From Microbacteriaceae bacterium (GTDB lineage: Bacteria > Actinomycetota > Actinomycetes > Actinomycetales > Microbacteriaceae), in NCBI GenBank assembly GCA_031177985.1, contig JAPSJW010000002.1, positions 1 through 64,000 on the forward strand: a DNA stretch of 64,000 nucleotides, read 5' to 3'. How positions within the stretch are numbered: the stretch's first letter is position 1; each line of letters opens with the position of its first letter. Under the pieces are notes generated by a model. The model saw only the letters and a list, made by a program, of their open reading frames with translations. It had not been told where the DNA came from and did not search any database. Positions 43,799 to 54,157 of this stretch are shown piece after piece. Both the position numbers and the translations under genes were made by a program.

Positions 43799-44578
43799 TC
43801 AACCGAACTTGCCCGACACGTAGTCCTCGGTGGCCTGGACGCTGGGCTTCGAGAAGATCGTGTTGGTGTCGTCGTACTCGATGAGCTTGCCCGGCTTGCC
43901 GGTGCCCGCGATGTTGAAGAACGCGGTCTTGTCGGAGACGCGCGACGCCTGCTGCATGTTGTGGGTCACGATCACGATCGTGTAGTCCTGCTTGAGCTCC
44001 TCGATGAGGTCCTCGATCGCGAGGGTCGAGATCGGGTCGAGAGCGGAGCACGGCTCGTCCATCAGGATCACCTCGGGCGAGACCGCGATCGTGCGCGCGA
44101 TGCAGAGACGCTGCTGCTGCCCGCCCGAGAGACCCGAGCCGGGCTTGTCGAGACGGTCCTTGACCTCGTTCCAGAGGTTGGCGCCCTGCAGCGACTTCTC
44201 GACCAGCGCATCCGCGTCGCTCTTGGAGATGCGGCGGTTGTTGAGCTTCACGCCGGCGAGCACGTTCTCACGGATCGACATCGTCGGGAACGGGTTGGGT
44301 CGCTGGAACACCATGCCGACCTGGCGGCGCACGAGCACCGGGTCGACGCCCGGGCCATAGAGGTTGTTGCCGTCGATCAGTACCTCTCCGTCGACGTAGG
44401 CGCCGGGGATGACCTCGTGCATGCGGTTGAGGGTGCGGATGAACGTGGACTTGCCGCAGCCGGACGGGCCGATGAAGGCCGTGACGGTGCGGGGTTCGAT
44501 CGTCAGCGAGACGCCCTCGACGGCCTTGAACTTGCCGTAGTAGACGTTGAGGTCGTTGACTTCGATGCGCTTGGACAC
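43799..44578 (-). CDS. pstB: Phosphate ABC transporter ATPase
   Basis: A 259-aa ATPase. Walker [10 protein letters not shown] (~residues 37-45), [10 protein letters not shown] and [10 protein letters not shown] segments specific to PstB, signature LSGGQQQR, Walker [14 protein letters not shown] and switch His in VTHNMQQA. Start is GTG 44578 (VSKRIEVND) with AAGGAA 9 nt upstream; the longer frame is a shadow of pstA. It powers the PstAC channel. Confidence 0.96.
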   Translation of the reverse strand: MSKRIEVNDLNVYYGKFKAVEGVSLTIEPRTVTAFIGPSGCGKSTFIRTLNRMHEVIPGAYVDGEVLIDGNNLYGPGVDPVLVRRQVGMVFQRPNPFPTMSIRENVLAGVKLNNRRISKSDADALVEKSLQGANLWNEVKDRLDKPGSGLSGGQQQRLCIARTIAVSPEVILMDEPCSALDPISTLAIEDLIEELKQDYTIVIVTHNMQQASRVSDKTAFFNIAGTGKPGKLIEYDDTNTIFSKPSVQATEDYVSGKFG

Positions 44579-44598
44579 GTAGCGGGTTTCCTTCGGGT

Positions 44599-45693
44599 TC
44601 AGCGGCCGAGCTTGGGAGCGAAGGCCTTGGCGATGAAGCGCGCGATGAGGTTGAGGATCATGACGATGAGGATCAGGGTGAGCGCGCCTGCCCACGCCCG
44701 ATCGATGTACGCCGCCGGGTCGGAGCCTTGGTTGGCGTAGGAGAAGTAGGTGAAGACGGGGAGCGTCATCATGCGCCCGTCGCCCAGGTCGTAGTTCATG
44801 TTCGGCGTGAAGCCGGCGATGATGAGCAGCGGGGCGGTCTCGCCGATGACGCGCGAGATGGCGATCATGACGCCGGTCGTGATGCCCGCGATCGAGGTGG
44901 GCAGCACGACCTTGAGGATCGTCAGCCACTTCGGAACACCGAGCGCGAAGGCCGCCTCGCGCAGCTCGTTCGGCACGAGCTTCAGGATCTCCTCGCTGGA
45001 GCGCACGACGACCGGGATCATCAGCACGGACAGCGCGACCGCGCCGCCGATGCCCATGCGCACGCCCTCGCCGAAGAAGATCACGAAGAGCGCGTAGGCG
45101 AAGAGGCCGGCGACGATCGAGGGGATGCCCGTCATGACGTCGACGAAGAAGGTGATCCCCCTGGCGAGGTGCCCGCGGCCGTACTCCACGAGGTAGATGG
45201 CCGTGAGAAGGCCGATCGGCACCGAGATGAGCGTCGCGGCGCCCGTGACGAGCAGCGTGCCGACGATCGCGTGCACCGCGCCGCCGCCCTCGCCGACCAC
45301 GTTGCGCATCGAGTAGGTGAAGAACTCGAGGTCGAAGCGGGCGGCGCCGTTGCTGACGGCGGTGAAGAGGAGGGAGATGAGCGGCAACAGGGCGAGGATG
45401 AACGCGCCCACAACCAGCGAGGTCACGAACCGATCGGTCGCCTGGCGGCGGCCCTCGACGAGGCCGGAGATCGCGGCGATCAGCACGATGTAGAGCACGG
45501 TGCCGAGGAAGATAGCGCCGGAGATGTTGTACTGCTCTGTCATGCCGCCGAGCTGCATGAACAGGAAGACGATGCCGAGGACGGCCCAGCTGCCGAAGAG
45601 GAGCGCGTAGGGCGCCCACTTGGGCAGCCGACCCGTGCTGAGCGAGTTTTCGATGCCCGTGCTGGCGGGGCGCGTGGCGGTCGTGGTGGCCAT
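44599..45693 (-). CDS. pstA: Phosphate ABC transporter permease
   Basis: A 364-aa permease, longer than typical PstA because of an extra N-terminal membrane region ([19 protein letters not shown], then a helix near 75-105). Family segments: [40 protein letters not shown] (EAA loop) and [14 protein letters not shown]. Its ATG overlaps the pstC stop by one base (TGATG). Confidence 0.94.
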   Translation of the reverse strand: MATTTATRPASTGIENSLSTGRLPKWAPYALLFGSWAVLGIVFLFMQLGGMTEQYNISGAIFLGTVLYIVLIAAISGLVEGRRQATDRFVTSLVVGAFILALLPLISLLFTAVSNGAARFDLEFFTYSMRNVVGEGGGAVHAIVGTLLVTGAATLISVPIGLLTAIYLVEYGRGHLARGITFFVDVMTGIPSIVAGLFAYALFVIFFGEGVRMGIGGAVALSVLMIPVVVRSSEEILKLVPNELREAAFALGVPKWLTILKVVLPTSIAGITTGVMIAISRVIGETAPLLIIAGFTPNMNYDLGDGRMMTLPVFTYFSYANQGSDPAAYIDRAWAGALTLILIVMILNLIARFIAKAFAPKLGR

Positions 45694-46634
45694 CAGTTCG
45701 CTCCCGAGAAAGCCTTGCGGCGGTTGATGACGAAGCGCGCGAGCGAGTTCACCGCGAGCGTGATGACGAAGAGGATGAGGCCGGTCGCGATGAGCACGTT
45801 GACGCCCAGCCCGTGAGCCTCGGGGTACTGCAGCGCGATGTTCGCGGCGATCGTCGTCGGGTTGGTCGAGGTCAGCAGGAAGAACGAGACCACCACCGAC
45901 GGCGAGAGCACCATGGCGACCGCCATCGTCTCACCGAGCGCGCGGCCGAGGCCGAGCATCGAGGCCGAGATGATGCCGGGGCGGCCGAACGGCAGCACGG
46001 CGGTCTTGATCATCTCCCAGCGGGTGGCGCCCAGGGCGAGCGCGGCCTCCTCGTGCAGCACCGGCGTCTGCAGGAAGACCTCGCGGCAGAGGGCCGTGAT
46101 GATCGGCAGCACCATCACGGCGAGCACGATCGCGACGGTGAAGACGGTGCGGCCGGTGCCCGAGACCTGACCGTAGAAGAGCGGGAACCAGCCGAAGGTC
46201 TCCTGCAGCCACAGGTAGAAGGGCTGCACCATAGGCGCGAGCACCGTGGCGCCCCAGAGTCCGAAGACGACCGAAGGGACGGCCGCCAGCAGATCGATGA
46301 CGTAGCCGAGGCCCTGCGCGATGCGGCGCGGGGCGTAGTGCGAGATGAAGAGCGCGATGCCGATCGCGAGCGGCACGGCCATCAGGAGTGCGAGGGCGGC
46401 GGCCCAGACCGTGCCGAAGGCGAGCGGACCGACGTAGCTCCAGAAGCTGCCGGTGGGCACCTCCTCACCCGGGGCCGTGAACGCGGGGATGCTCTGGGCG
46501 ACGAGGAAGATCGCGACGGCGGCGAGGGTGGCCAGGATGATCGATCCGGCCACCACGGTGCTCGTGGAGAAGATCCGGTCTCCTGGCCGCTTGGGGGCCT
46601 GGATGCGTGGGGCCTTGGCGGGAGCGGTCGTCAT
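45693..46634 (-). CDS. pstC: Phosphate ABC transporter permease
   Basis: A 313-aa permease with about six helices. [45 protein letters not shown] (split: [19 protein letters not shown]) and [17 protein letters not shown] are PstC hallmarks. It forms the phosphate channel with PstA. Separated from pstS by 143 nt with two hairpins. Confidence 0.95.
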   Translation of the reverse strand: MTTAPAKAPRIQAPKRPGDRIFSTSTVVAGSIILATLAAVAIFLVAQSIPAFTAPGEEVPTGSFWSYVGPLAFGTVWAAALALLMAVPLAIGIALFISHYAPRRIAQGLGYVIDLLAAVPSVVFGLWGATVLAPMVQPFYLWLQETFGWFPLFYGQVSGTGRTVFTVAIVLAVMVLPIITALCREVFLQTPVLHEEAALALGATRWEMIKTAVLPFGRPGIISASMLGLGRALGETMAVAMVLSPSVVVSFFLLTSTNPTTIAANIALQYPEAHGLGVNVLIATGLILFVITLAVNSLARFVINRRKAFSGAN

Positions 46635-46715
46635 GGGGATGGGTACCTGAGGCCTTCTAATTCGGGAGGGACAGACTCAGCGAGCGGATCGGGGAACCCG
46701 ACCTGCTTGCTCAGT

Positions 46716-46764
46716 CTGCCCCCGCTCCGGCCGACTCGGCAATCGAGCCGGGGAGCGGGGGCAG
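46716..46764 (-). terminator. Hairpin between pstS and pstC
   Basis: CTGCCCCCGCTCC (46716-46728) pairs perfectly with GGAGCGGGGGCAG (46752-46764). A weaker stem lies beside it (46673-46717). Probably attenuates or stabilises, so that pstS is made in excess over pstCAB. Confidence 0.6.
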
Positions 46765-46777
46765 CCCGTGAGCGGTG

Positions 46778-47881
46778 TTACTGAATCGCCTCGATGGAAG
46801 CGGCGACGCGCTCCGACAGCTCGGCCGAGATGGGGGCGGCGCCCGCCTCCTCAGCGGCGACCTGCTGGCCCTCCTCGCTCGCGACGTAGGAGAGGTAGCC
46901 CTTGACGAGCTCAGCCGTCTCGGCGTCCTCGTACTCGGAGCAGGCGATGAGGTAGCTCACCAGGACGATCGGGTAGATACCCGGCTCCTCGAGGGTGCGG
47001 TCGACCTCGATCGCGAGGTCGTTCTCGTCGCGGCCCTCGGCCACGGGCGAGGCGTCGACGATCGCGGCAGCGGCCTCGGGGGTGTACTCGACGAACTCCT
47101 CGCCGACCTGGATCTTGGCGACACCGAGGTCACCGGCGCGCGAAGCGTCGGCGTAGCCGATGGTGTTGGTGCCCTGGGTCACGGCGTCGACGACACCGGA
47201 GGTGCCCTGCGCGCCCTCGCCACCCTCGTACGGCCACACGCCGTCGGGCTCGACGTCCCAGACCTCAGGAGCGTTCGCGACGAAGTACTCCATCAGGTTC
47301 TCGGAGGTGCCCGAGTCGTCGGAGCGGTGCACGGCGGTGATGTTGGCCGAGGGGAGCTCGGCGTCGGGGTTCAGCTCGGCGATCGCCGGGTCGTTCCACG
47401 TGGTGATGTCGCCCTTGAAGATGGCGGCAGCGGTCGCGGCGTCGAGGTTGAGCTCGTCGACACCCTCGACGTTGAAGATCAGGGCGATCGGCGAGACGTA
47501 GACGGGGAGGTTGTACGCCACCGCGTCGGGCGCGCAGGCGCCGAAGCCGCCAGCGGCGATCTCCTCGTCGTTCAGCGCGCGGTCGGAGCCCGCGAAGTCG
47601 GCGGCACCCGAGATGAAGCTCTCGCGGCCGGCACCCGAACCCTGGGGGTCGTAGGAGATGGTGGCCTCGGGGTTGGCGGTCTGGAAGCCCGCGATCCAGG
47701 CCTCCTGGGCCGAACCCTGCGACGAGGCGCCGATGCCGACGATCTCGCCGACGAACTCGCCAGCGGCGTCGGACGAGCCGCCGTTGCCTGCGGGGGCGGG
47801 CTCGTTGGCGGCGCAGGAGGTGAGCACGATGGTGCCCGCCACGGTCAAAGCAGCGATGCTGCCAAGACGCTTGAAGTTCAC
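46778..47881 (-). CDS. pstS: Phosphate-binding lipoprotein
   Basis: A 367-aa phosphate-binding protein with lipobox VLTSC (Cys23) and a Gly/Ser linker. Phosphate contacts are seen in GIGASSQGSAQEAW, YDPQGSGAGRESFISG, DFAGSDRALND and HRSDDSGTSENLMEYF. It captures phosphate outside the membrane for PstCAB. Expression is probably driven by the PHO box upstream at 47976-47993. Confidence 0.96.
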   Translation of the reverse strand: MNFKRLGSIAALTVAGTIVLTSCAANEPAPAGNGGSSDAAGEFVGEIVGIGASSQGSAQEAWIAGFQTANPEATISYDPQGSGAGRESFISGAADFAGSDRALNDEEIAAGGFGACAPDAVAYNLPVYVSPIALIFNVEGVDELNLDAATAAAIFKGDITTWNDPAIAELNPDAELPSANITAVHRSDDSGTSENLMEYFVANAPEVWDVEPDGVWPYEGGEGAQGTSGVVDAVTQGTNTIGYADASRAGDLGVAKIQVGEEFVEYTPEAAAAIVDASPVAEGRDENDLAIEVDRTLEEPGIYPIVLVSYLIACSEYEDAETAELVKGYLSYVASEEGQQVAAEEAGAAPISAELSERVAASIEAIQ

Positions 47882-47975
47882 GTTGGTCCCTTCGGGAAGG
47901 TGATGTCAGGTTGCGGGCCGGTGCCGACCCGAAGGTCGAAAGTATGCGGAGGCGTTAACCGGCCTCGCCCCGGAA

Positions 47976-47993
47976 GGTGAACCAGAGGTTAAC
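47976..47993 (-). promoter_or_regulatory. PHO box upstream of pstS
   Basis: On the minus strand GTTAACC-TCTG-GTTCACC: two 7-nt units with an 11-nt period, close to the actinobacterial PhoP/RegX3 consensus. A further GTTAAC (about 47954-47960) and CATACT (47941-47946) lie downstream as likely -35/-10 positions. Confidence 0.75.
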
Positions 47994-48062
47994 GCGGGGA
48001 GAACTCGGGCTCCGACCCCCTCGGCGGCCCCCGCGAACGGGGGTAGGGGACGCGGGTTCCGG

Positions 48063-49010
48063 TCAGGCGGCGGGGGTGTGGGTCTCGACCGCCACGAGCC
48101 CCGACTCGGGGTGCTGGATCGAGACGTGCAGCACCGCGAACTCGCCCGTCGACAGCATCGCCGCTCGACGGAGCCCCGCGTCGACGTCGGTTCCGGTCGC
48201 CCTCGTGATCGCGTCGATGAGGTGCGGGAGCACGGGCCCGTGGCTGCAGAGCACCGCACCGCGGGCCCGAGAGAGGCGCCGTTCGACGACCGATTCGACA
48301 TCCGCCGTGCCGTGCTCGAACGCCTCCTGGCTGATGGCGGCCGTCGGTTTGACCGCGACGCGGGTCAGCCGCGAGACGGGGGCGACCGTCTGCAGGCAGC
48401 GCTCGGCCGTGCTCGAGACGATCGAGCGGATGCCGAAGCCGGCGAGCCCTGCCGCGATCGACTTCGCCTGCAGCGTGCCGCGCTGCAGCAGCGGTCGGGT
48501 CGAGTCGGGTCCGTCCCACGACTCGTGCGGCACCGCCTTGCCGTGCCGCAGCAGGATGAGCGGGTAGGTGCGCCCCGCGCCGAGCTCGAAGCGCTCCACG
48601 AACCGGTCGAGGATCGCGACGTCGTGTTCGTAGGTCATGCGCTTGCGCGCCTTCTCGGTCGGAAGCCACTTGCAGGCGGCGATCTCGTCGTTCGGCCGGA
48701 AGCGCGCAGAGGCGACCGCCTCATCCGTCGCCTCTGCGGACCAGTAGTACACGAGCTTCTCGCGCCCGTTGGGCAGTCGGTAGCCGACCGTGCCGAGCTG
48801 GGCGCCGAGCGTCACCCGCAACCCGGTCTCCTCGGCGATCTCGCGCACCGCGGTCTCGGGGAGCGTCTCGCCCGCCTCGATCTTGCCCTTGGGCAGCGAT
48901 ACGTCCCGGTGCTGCGTGCGATGCACCACGAGCACCTGCAGCTCGCCCCCGACCAGGCGCCAGCACACGGCGCCCGCCGCGAGCACCGGGGTCGAGGTCG
49001 TGAGGGTCAC
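48063..49010 (-). CDS. mutT1: NUDIX hydrolase fused to a histidine phosphatase (MutT1-like)
   Basis: A 315-aa two-domain enzyme. Residues ~1-135 carry a Nudix box ([20 protein letters not shown] then TGL); residues ~150-315 form a histidine-phosphatase domain with LILLRHGKA and [11 protein letters not shown]. Mycobacterial MutT1 of this architecture degrades 8-oxo-(d)GTP and dinucleoside polyphosphates. Start GTG 49010 overlaps the ppk stop (GTGA), and this ppk-mutT pairing is typical of actinobacteria. Confidence 0.9.
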   Translation of the reverse strand: MTLTTSTPVLAAGAVCWRLVGGELQVLVVHRTQHRDVSLPKGKIEAGETLPETAVREIAEETGLRVTLGAQLGTVGYRLPNGREKLVYYWSAEATDEAVASARFRPNDEIAACKWLPTEKARKRMTYEHDVAILDRFVERFELGAGRTYPLILLRHGKAVPHESWDGPDSTRPLLQRGTLQAKSIAAGLAGFGIRSIVSSTAERCLQTVAPVSRLTRVAVKPTAAISQEAFEHGTADVESVVERRLSRARGAVLCSHGPVLPHLIDAITRATGTDVDAGLRRAAMLSTGEFAVLHVSIQHPESGLVAVETHTPAA

Positions 49011-51184
49011 CGCGCGGCGCGCTTGCGTGCGGCGATGCGGCGCATGAGCGAGTTCTGCAGATCCTCGAGCACCCGGCCGTCGTCGCGACGGTACGAGCGG
49101 TGCCACACCCCGTCGCCATCGAGGTGCCACGCCGAGGTGTCGTCGCTCATGGAGAGGTCGAACATGTGGTCGACCTCGGCGAGGTGCTTCGGGTCGACGA
49201 GCCGCACGAGCGCCTCGACGCGGCGGTCGAGGTTGCGATGCATCATGTCGGCGCTGCCGATCCAGACCTGCGGGTCGCCGTCGTTGTGGAAGCTGAAGAC
49301 GCGGGAGTGCTCGAGGTAGCGACCCAGGATCGACCGCACCCGGATGTTCTCGCTGAGCCCCTCGCGTCCAGGGCGCAGGGAGCAGATCCCGCGCACCACG
49401 ATGTCGATCGGCACGCCGGCGTTGCTGGCCCGGTAGAGGGCGTCGATGATCGACTCGTCCACCATCGAGTTGACCTTGATGCGGATGCCCGAGGGCTTGC
49501 CCGCCTTCGCGTTCTCGGCCTCGTTGCGGATGCGCTTGAGCAGTCCCTTGCGCAGGTGCAGTGGCGCGACGAGCAGCCGCTTGAACTTCTTCTCGATCGC
49601 GTAGCCCGACAGCTCGTTGAACAGGCGGGTCAGGTCCTTGCCGACCACGTCATCCGCCGTGAGCAGGCCCATGTCCTCGTAGATGCGGCTGGTCTTCGGG
49701 TTGTAGTTGCCCGTGCCGACGTGGCTGTAGTGCTTGAGCTGCCCGTTCTTCTCCTGGCGCACCACGAGAGCGAGCTTGCAGTGGGTCTTGAGCCCGACGA
49801 GGCCGTAGACGACGTGCACACCCGCCTTCTCCAGCTTGCGGGCCCACTCGATGTTGGCGCTCTCATCGAAGCGCGCCTTGATCTCGACGAGGGCGAGCAC
49901 GGCCTTGCCCGCCTCGGCGGCGTCGATCAGCGCCTCGACGATGGGCGAGTCGCCGCTCGTGCGGTAGAGGGTCTGCTTGATGGCGAGCACGTTCGGGTCG
50001 GCCGCGGCCTGCTCGAGGAAGGCCTGCACGCTCGTCGCGAACGACTCGTACGGGTGGTGGAGGAGGATGTCGCGCTTGGCGATCGCCGAGAAGATGTCGG
50101 GCACCTCGTTCGGCTCCGACGCGAGTAGAGCGGCTGAGGTGGTCGGCACGTGCTTCGGGTACTTCAGCAGCGGCCGGTCGAGCTTCGTGAGCTGGAACAG
50201 GTCGCCGAGGCCGAGGGGCGCCGGCAGCCGGTAGACCTCCTGCTCGGTGATGTCGAGCTCCTGCATGAGCAGGGAGAGGGTCACCTCGTCCATGTCGTCG
50301 GTGATCTCGAGACGGATGGGCGGGCCGAAGCGCCGCCGCAGCAGCTCCTTCTCGAGCGCCTGCAGCAGGTTCTCGCTCTCGTCCTCCTCGATCTCGACGT
50401 CCTCGTTGCGGGTGACGCGGAACTCGTGGTGCTCGAGGATCTCCATGCCCGGGAAGAGCTCGGAGAGGTGGTTCGAGATGAGGTCCTCGAGGGGGATGTA
50501 GCGCAGGCGGCCCGTGCCGTCGTCGGGCAGCTGCACGAAGCGGGGCAGCACCGTCGGCACCTTCACGCGTGCGAACTCGACGCGGCTCGTCTTCGGGTTG
50601 CGCACGCGCACGGAGAGGTTGAGGGAGAGGCCCGAGATGTACGGGAACGGATGCGCCGGGTCGACCGCGAGCGGCATGAGCACCGGGAAGATGCGCTCGG
50701 AGAAGATCACGTCGAGCGCCGAGCGGTCGCTCTCCTCGAGGTCGCTCCACGACTCGACGTGGATGTTCGCCTCGTCGAGTGCGGGCTTCACGAGGTCGCG
50801 GAACGCCGCGGCGTGCCGCTCCTGCAGCTCGTGCGCCTTCGCGCTCACGTCGTCGAGCACCTTCGACGCTGCCTTGCCGACGTTGGTCGGCACCGCGAGT
50901 CCGGTGGAGATGCGGCGCTTGAGGCCCGCCACCCGCACCATGAAGAACTCGTCGAGGTTGCTGGCGAAGATCGCCAGGAAGTTCGCGCGCTCCAGCAGCG
51001 GGGTGTCGGGGTCCTCGGCGAGCTCGAGCACACGCTGGTTGAACGCCAGCCAGCTCAGCTCCCGGTCGAGGTACCGGTCGGGCTCGAGCGTGCCGTCGTC
51101 GGTGAAGGTGAAGTCGTCGTCGTAGTCGTCGAGATAGTCCGAACCGACGGCGGCGTCTCCGAGATAGGGCTCGCTGCTCTCCAT
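49007..51184 (-). CDS. ppk: Polyphosphate kinase
   Basis: A 725-aa PPK1 that builds polyphosphate from ATP. Family segments: [38 protein letters not shown], the catalytic region [13 protein letters not shown] and [10 protein letters not shown], and [10 protein letters not shown]. An acidic N-terminus ([15 protein letters not shown]) is unusual. ATG 51184 was chosen over the longer frame to 51598, which overlaps the divergent oxidoreductase. A PHO-box-like site lies 22 nt upstream. Confidence 0.95.
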   Translation of the reverse strand: MESSEPYLGDAAVGSDYLDDYDDDFTFTDDGTLEPDRYLDRELSWLAFNQRVLELAEDPDTPLLERANFLAIFASNLDEFFMVRVAGLKRRISTGLAVPTNVGKAASKVLDDVSAKAHELQERHAAAFRDLVKPALDEANIHVESWSDLEESDRSALDVIFSERIFPVLMPLAVDPAHPFPYISGLSLNLSVRVRNPKTSRVEFARVKVPTVLPRFVQLPDDGTGRLRYIPLEDLISNHLSELFPGMEILEHHEFRVTRNEDVEIEEDESENLLQALEKELLRRRFGPPIRLEITDDMDEVTLSLLMQELDITEQEVYRLPAPLGLGDLFQLTKLDRPLLKYPKHVPTTSAALLASEPNEVPDIFSAIAKRDILLHHPYESFATSVQAFLEQAAADPNVLAIKQTLYRTSGDSPIVEALIDAAEAGKAVLALVEIKARFDESANIEWARKLEKAGVHVVYGLVGLKTHCKLALVVRQEKNGQLKHYSHVGTGNYNPKTSRIYEDMGLLTADDVVGKDLTRLFNELSGYAIEKKFKRLLVAPLHLRKGLLKRIRNEAENAKAGKPSGIRIKVNSMVDESIIDALYRASNAGVPIDIVVRGICSLRPGREGLSENIRVRSILGRYLEHSRVFSFHNDGDPQVWIGSADMMHRNLDRRVEALVRLVDPKHLAEVDHMFDLSMSDDTSAWHLDGDGVWHRSYRRDDGRVLEDLQNSLMRRIAARKRAAR

Positions 51185-51205
51185 CCCTCGATAGTCGCAC
51201 TCCGC

Positions 51206-51223
51206 GGTGAACGAGCGGTAACG
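51206..51223 (-). promoter_or_regulatory. PHO-box-like site upstream of ppk
   Basis: Minus strand CGTTACC-GCTC-GTTCACC; one perfect unit and one weak unit, 11-nt period. Confidence 0.45.
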
Positions 51224-51299
51224 GATGCCGCGAGTCGCGCCCGTCATGCAGCATCGACGGTTCGCGCTATTTCGTTGCCGCACCCGGCAGAATAGGCGC

Positions 51300-52412
51300 A
51301 TGGCATCGCAGCCCTCCGCAGACGAACCCACCCGCATCGGCATCATCGGCGCCGGGGTGATCAGCGCCCAGTACTTCGCCACCGTCGAGCGGATGCCGGA
51401 GCTCCGCCTCGTCGCCGTCGCCGACAAGTTCCCCGAGGCCGCCGAGCGCGCGGTCGAGAGGCTCGAAGGCCGACTGGGCGAGGTCGCAGCCCTCGGGGTG
51501 GACGAGCTGCTCGCGCGGGACGACATCGACGTGGTCGTCAACCTCACCATCCCGGCGGCGCACGCCGAGGTGAGCGAGGCGATCCTGCGGTCGGGCAAGC
51601 ACGTCTACGTGGAGAAGCCGCTCGCCCTCGACACCGCGCAGGGCGCATCCGTGCTGGCGCTCGCCGCAGAACTGGGGCTGCAGGTCGGCTGCGCCCCCGA
51701 CACGGTGCTCGGCACGGGCATCCAGACCGCCCGGCGGCTGGTCGAAGCCGGTGCCGTCGGCGCGCCGATCGCGGCGACAGCGTTCATGACGAGCCCCGGG
51801 CACGAGCGCTGGCACCCCAACCCCGACTTCTACTACCAGCCGGGCGGCGGGGCGCTGTTCGACATGGGCCCGTACTACCTCACGTCCCTCGTCCACCTGC
51901 TCGGCCCCGTCGAGTCCGTCGTCGCCATGACCTCGCGATCGCGCGACGAGCGCACCATCGCCACGGGCGCCAGGGCGGGCCAGACGGTGCCGGTCGCGGT
52001 CGACACCCACGAGACGGCTCTGCTGCGTCACACGAGCGGGGTCATCAGCACGATCATGATGAGCTTCGACGTCGAGAACGCGAATCTCCCTTATATAGAG
52101 GTGTACGGCTCGGAGGGGACGATCTCGGTGCCCGACCCCAACCACTTCGAGGGGGAGGTGCGGATCTCCACCCGCGAGAAGGCGGACTGGACGAAGGTGC
52201 CGGTGGGTGCGGGCGCGGCGTTCGGGCGCGGGTACGGCGTCGCCGAGCTCGGTCGCGCGGTCTCCGAGGGCCGCACGCCTCGCGCCAGCGGAGAGCTTGG
52301 CCAGCACCTGCTCGAGATCATCGAGGGCGTCGGCCGGTCGTCGCGCGAGGGCGTCGCGGTCGCGGTCGAGAGCCGTCCGCAGATCCCGGCGCTGGTGCCG
52401 CTGGAGCGCTGA
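51300..52412 (+). CDS. Gfo/Idh/MocA family oxidoreductase
   Basis: A 370-aa NAD(P)-dependent sugar-type oxidoreductase. [17 protein letters not shown] is the dinucleotide-binding loop, and [11 protein letters not shown] carries the family EKP motif; a C-terminal alpha/beta domain has [16 protein letters not shown]. It could oxidise an inositol or sugar derivative. Start ATG 51300 has CAGAAT 6 nt upstream and no SD, resembling the leaderless promoters here. Divergent from ppk, unlinked to it in function. Confidence 0.85.
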   Translation: MASQPSADEPTRIGIIGAGVISAQYFATVERMPELRLVAVADKFPEAAERAVERLEGRLGEVAALGVDELLARDDIDVVVNLTIPAAHAEVSEAILRSGKHVYVEKPLALDTAQGASVLALAAELGLQVGCAPDTVLGTGIQTARRLVEAGAVGAPIAATAFMTSPGHERWHPNPDFYYQPGGGALFDMGPYYLTSLVHLLGPVESVVAMTSRSRDERTIATGARAGQTVPVAVDTHETALLRHTSGVISTIMMSFDVENANLPYIEVYGSEGTISVPDPNHFEGEVRISTREKADWTKVPVGAGAAFGRGYGVAELGRAVSEGRTPRASGELGQHLLEIIEGVGRSSREGVAVAVESRPQIPALVPLER

Positions 52413-52413
52413 C

Positions 52414-53103
52414 TCAGCGCACGTTGGCGGGCAGCCGCTCCGCGTCGTCCTCGTACACGTTGAAGCGGTAGCCGACGTTGCGCACCGTGCCGATCAGCGA
52501 CTCGAGGTCGCCGAGCTTGGCGCGCAGCCGACGCACGTGCACGTCGACCGTGCGCGTGCCGCCGAAGTAGTCGTAGCCCCACACCTCGCTGAGCAGCTGC
52601 TCGCGGGTGAACACCCGGCTGGGGTGCGTCGCGAGGAACCGCAGCAGCTCGAACTCCTTGAAGGTGAGGTCGAGCGGACGCCCGTGCACCTTCGCCGAGT
52701 AGCTCGCCTCGTCGATGACGACGCCCGAGGCCTGGATCTTGCTGCTCGAGTTCTCCTGGTTGCCGCGGTCGATGACCAGACGGATGCGCGCATCCGCTTC
52801 GGCAGGTCCAGCGGTGGAGAGGATGACGTCGTCGACGCCCCAGTCGGCGCTCACGGCGGTGAGACCGCCCTCGGTGAGGATGAGGATGATCGGGACCGTG
52901 ACGCCGGTCGTGGTGAGGATCTTGCAGAGCGACTTGGAGCTCGCGAGGTCGTTGCGCGCGTCGACGAAGATGAGGTCGCAGGTGGGCGCCGAGACGAGCG
53001 ATGCGGGCTCAGCGGGGATCTGACGCACCCGGTGACTGAGCAGGGAGAGGCTCGGAAGCACGTCGCCCTCGACCGCAGAGGTCAGGATCAACAGCTGGGC
53101 CAC
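52414..53103 (-). CDS. glnR: Nitrogen regulator GlnR (orphan OmpR-type)
   Basis: A 229-aa regulator. The receiver-like domain has [12 protein letters not shown] (Asp48) but lacks the full acidic pocket of normal receivers, as in GlnR. The C-terminal winged helix is nearly canonical: [53 protein letters not shown] and [10 protein letters not shown]. GlnR activates glutamine synthetase, ammonium transport and other nitrogen genes. Ends 1 nt from the convergent oxidoreductase gene. Confidence 0.9.
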   Translation of the reverse strand: MAQLLILTSAVEGDVLPSLSLLSHRVRQIPAEPASLVSAPTCDLIFVDARNDLASSKSLCKILTTTGVTVPIILILTEGGLTAVSADWGVDDVILSTAGPAEADARIRLVIDRGNQENSSSKIQASGVVIDEASYSAKVHGRPLDLTFKEFELLRFLATHPSRVFTREQLLSEVWGYDYFGGTRTVDVHVRRLRAKLGDLESLIGTVRNVGYRFNVYEDDAERLPANVR

Positions 53104-53140
53104 GAGTCCTCCAAAGTCCTCCCGACAGTGTACGGCGCTC

Positions 53141-53146
53141 TAGGAT
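53141..53146 (+). promoter_or_regulatory. Leaderless-type -10 box
   Basis: TAGGAT, 6 nt before GTG 53153. Confidence 0.45.
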
Positions 53147-53152
53147 CGGTCC

Positions 53153-53410
53153 GTGACGACGCGAATGGCGACCATCGTGCCCGTCTGGGCGGTCGCGCTC
53201 GTGGGTTGCGTGCTGGTCGCGCTGCTCGACCCCGACGGCTACCTCATCTGGCTGCCGCTGCTGCTCGCTCTCTCGCTGCTGCTCGCCTTCGTCGTGCAGC
53301 TCGCGGTCGGCAATCAGCGCGGCTTCGTCGACCGCGTGATGGCGAGCGTCGGCGGCGCCGTCGTCGTGCTCGCGATCGCGACACTCCTGCTCGCGCTCCT
53401 GAACGCCTGA
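53153..53410 (+). CDS. Small two-to-three-helix membrane protein
   Basis: An 85-aa protein that is hydrophobic almost throughout (AVALVGCVLVALLD; YLIWLPLLLALSLLLAFVV; VMASVGGAVVVLAIATLLLAL) with a polar GNQRGFVDR loop. No family recognised. Divergent from glnR; 38 nt upstream of another small membrane protein. Confidence 0.65.
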   Translation: MTTRMATIVPVWAVALVGCVLVALLDPDGYLIWLPLLLALSLLLAFVVQLAVGNQRGFVDRVMASVGGAVVVLAIATLLLALLNA

Positions 53411-53436
53411 ACCCGGCTCCAGACGGCCACCCCGCG

Positions 53437-53442
53437 TAGGAT
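53437..53442 (+). promoter_or_regulatory. Leaderless-type -10 box
   Basis: TAGGAT, 6 nt before ATG 53449. Confidence 0.45.
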
Positions 53443-53448
53443 GGTCGC

Positions 53449-53556
53449 ATGCTCGCGCTCGAACTCTTCTATGTCGGACTGCTCGGGCTCGCGACCCTCG
53501 CGATCGGGTTCGTCTCGGTCGTCGTGCTCTACAACCTCTTCCGCGGCCAGCGCTGA
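53449..53556 (+). CDS. 35-residue membrane microprotein
   Basis: A short frame missed by usual length cut-offs: MLALELFYVGLLGL, then ATLAIGFVSVVVLYNLFRGQR in two parts. It is one hydrophobic helix with a basic C-terminus (positive-inside). TAGGAT stands 6 nt before its ATG, and it ends 4 nt before the GTG of the nitrobindin-like gene, so it looks like a real coding unit at the head of a three-gene operon. Confidence 0.6.
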   Translation: MLALELFYVGLLGLATLAIGFVSVVVLYNLFRGQR

Positions 53557-53560
53557 CGAC

Positions 53561-54157
53561 GTGTTCCAGCTCGACGGCGGCGTGCCCGCGGAACTCGGCC
53601 CGCTCTCCTGGCTCCTCGGCGTCTGGGACGGCACGGGCGTCGTGAACTACAAGGTCGGCGACGAGACGGTCAGCTACGAGTTCGGGCAGCGCATCAGCTT
53701 CAGCCACGACGGGCTGCCGTACCTCAACTACACGTCCTACACGTGGCAGCTCGACGGGCAGAACACCCCGCTCGCGAACGAGACGGGGTACTGGCGGCTG
53801 AGCCGTCCGTCGCATCCGGCCGACGCGGGCCCCGCGATGCTCGTCGGGGACGGCGACCGGCCCTACACCTCCGTCGAGCAGGTCGAGAACCTGCGGAACG
53901 ACAACGAGGGCTTCGACATCGAGGTCGCCCTCGTGCATCCCGGCGGGGTCAGCGAGCTCTACCTGGGGCAGGTGAAGGGCCCGCGCATCGACCTCGCGAC
54001 GGACGCCGTCATGCGCACCGCCACCGCGAAGGAGTACTCCGCCGCGACCCGGCTCTACGGGCTCGTCGAGGGGCATCTCCTGTGGGCGTGGGACATCGCC
54101 GCGCTCGGCCAGGACCTCCGCACGCACGCGTCCGGGAGGCTGGCGAAGAGTGACTGA
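53561..54157 (+). CDS. Nitrobindin/FABP-like heme-binding protein
   Basis: A 198-aa beta-barrel protein. LSWLLGVWDGTGVVNY contains the GxWxGxG motif of the nitrobindin (THAP4, UPF0678) family, and LLWAWDIAALGQDL near the end carries further family residues. Bacterial members bind ferric heme and isomerise peroxynitrite. Start GTG 53561, 4 nt after the microprotein stop. Its last codons overlap ygfZ by 8 nt. Confidence 0.85.
   Translation: MFQLDGGVPAELGPLSWLLGVWDGTGVVNYKVGDETVSYEFGQRISFSHDGLPYLNYTSYTWQLDGQNTPLANETGYWRLSRPSHPADAGPAMLVGDGDRPYTSVEQVENLRNDNEGFDIEVALVHPGGVSELYLGQVKGPRIDLATDAVMRTATAKEYSAATRLYGLVEGHLLWAWDIAALGQDLRTHASGRLAKSD

Noticed and set aside
48063-51598. Longer starts for mutT1 and ppk
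   Set aside because: Extensions run into neighbouring genes in Arg-rich shadow; GTG 49010 (coupled to the ppk stop) and ATG 51184 fit family lengths.
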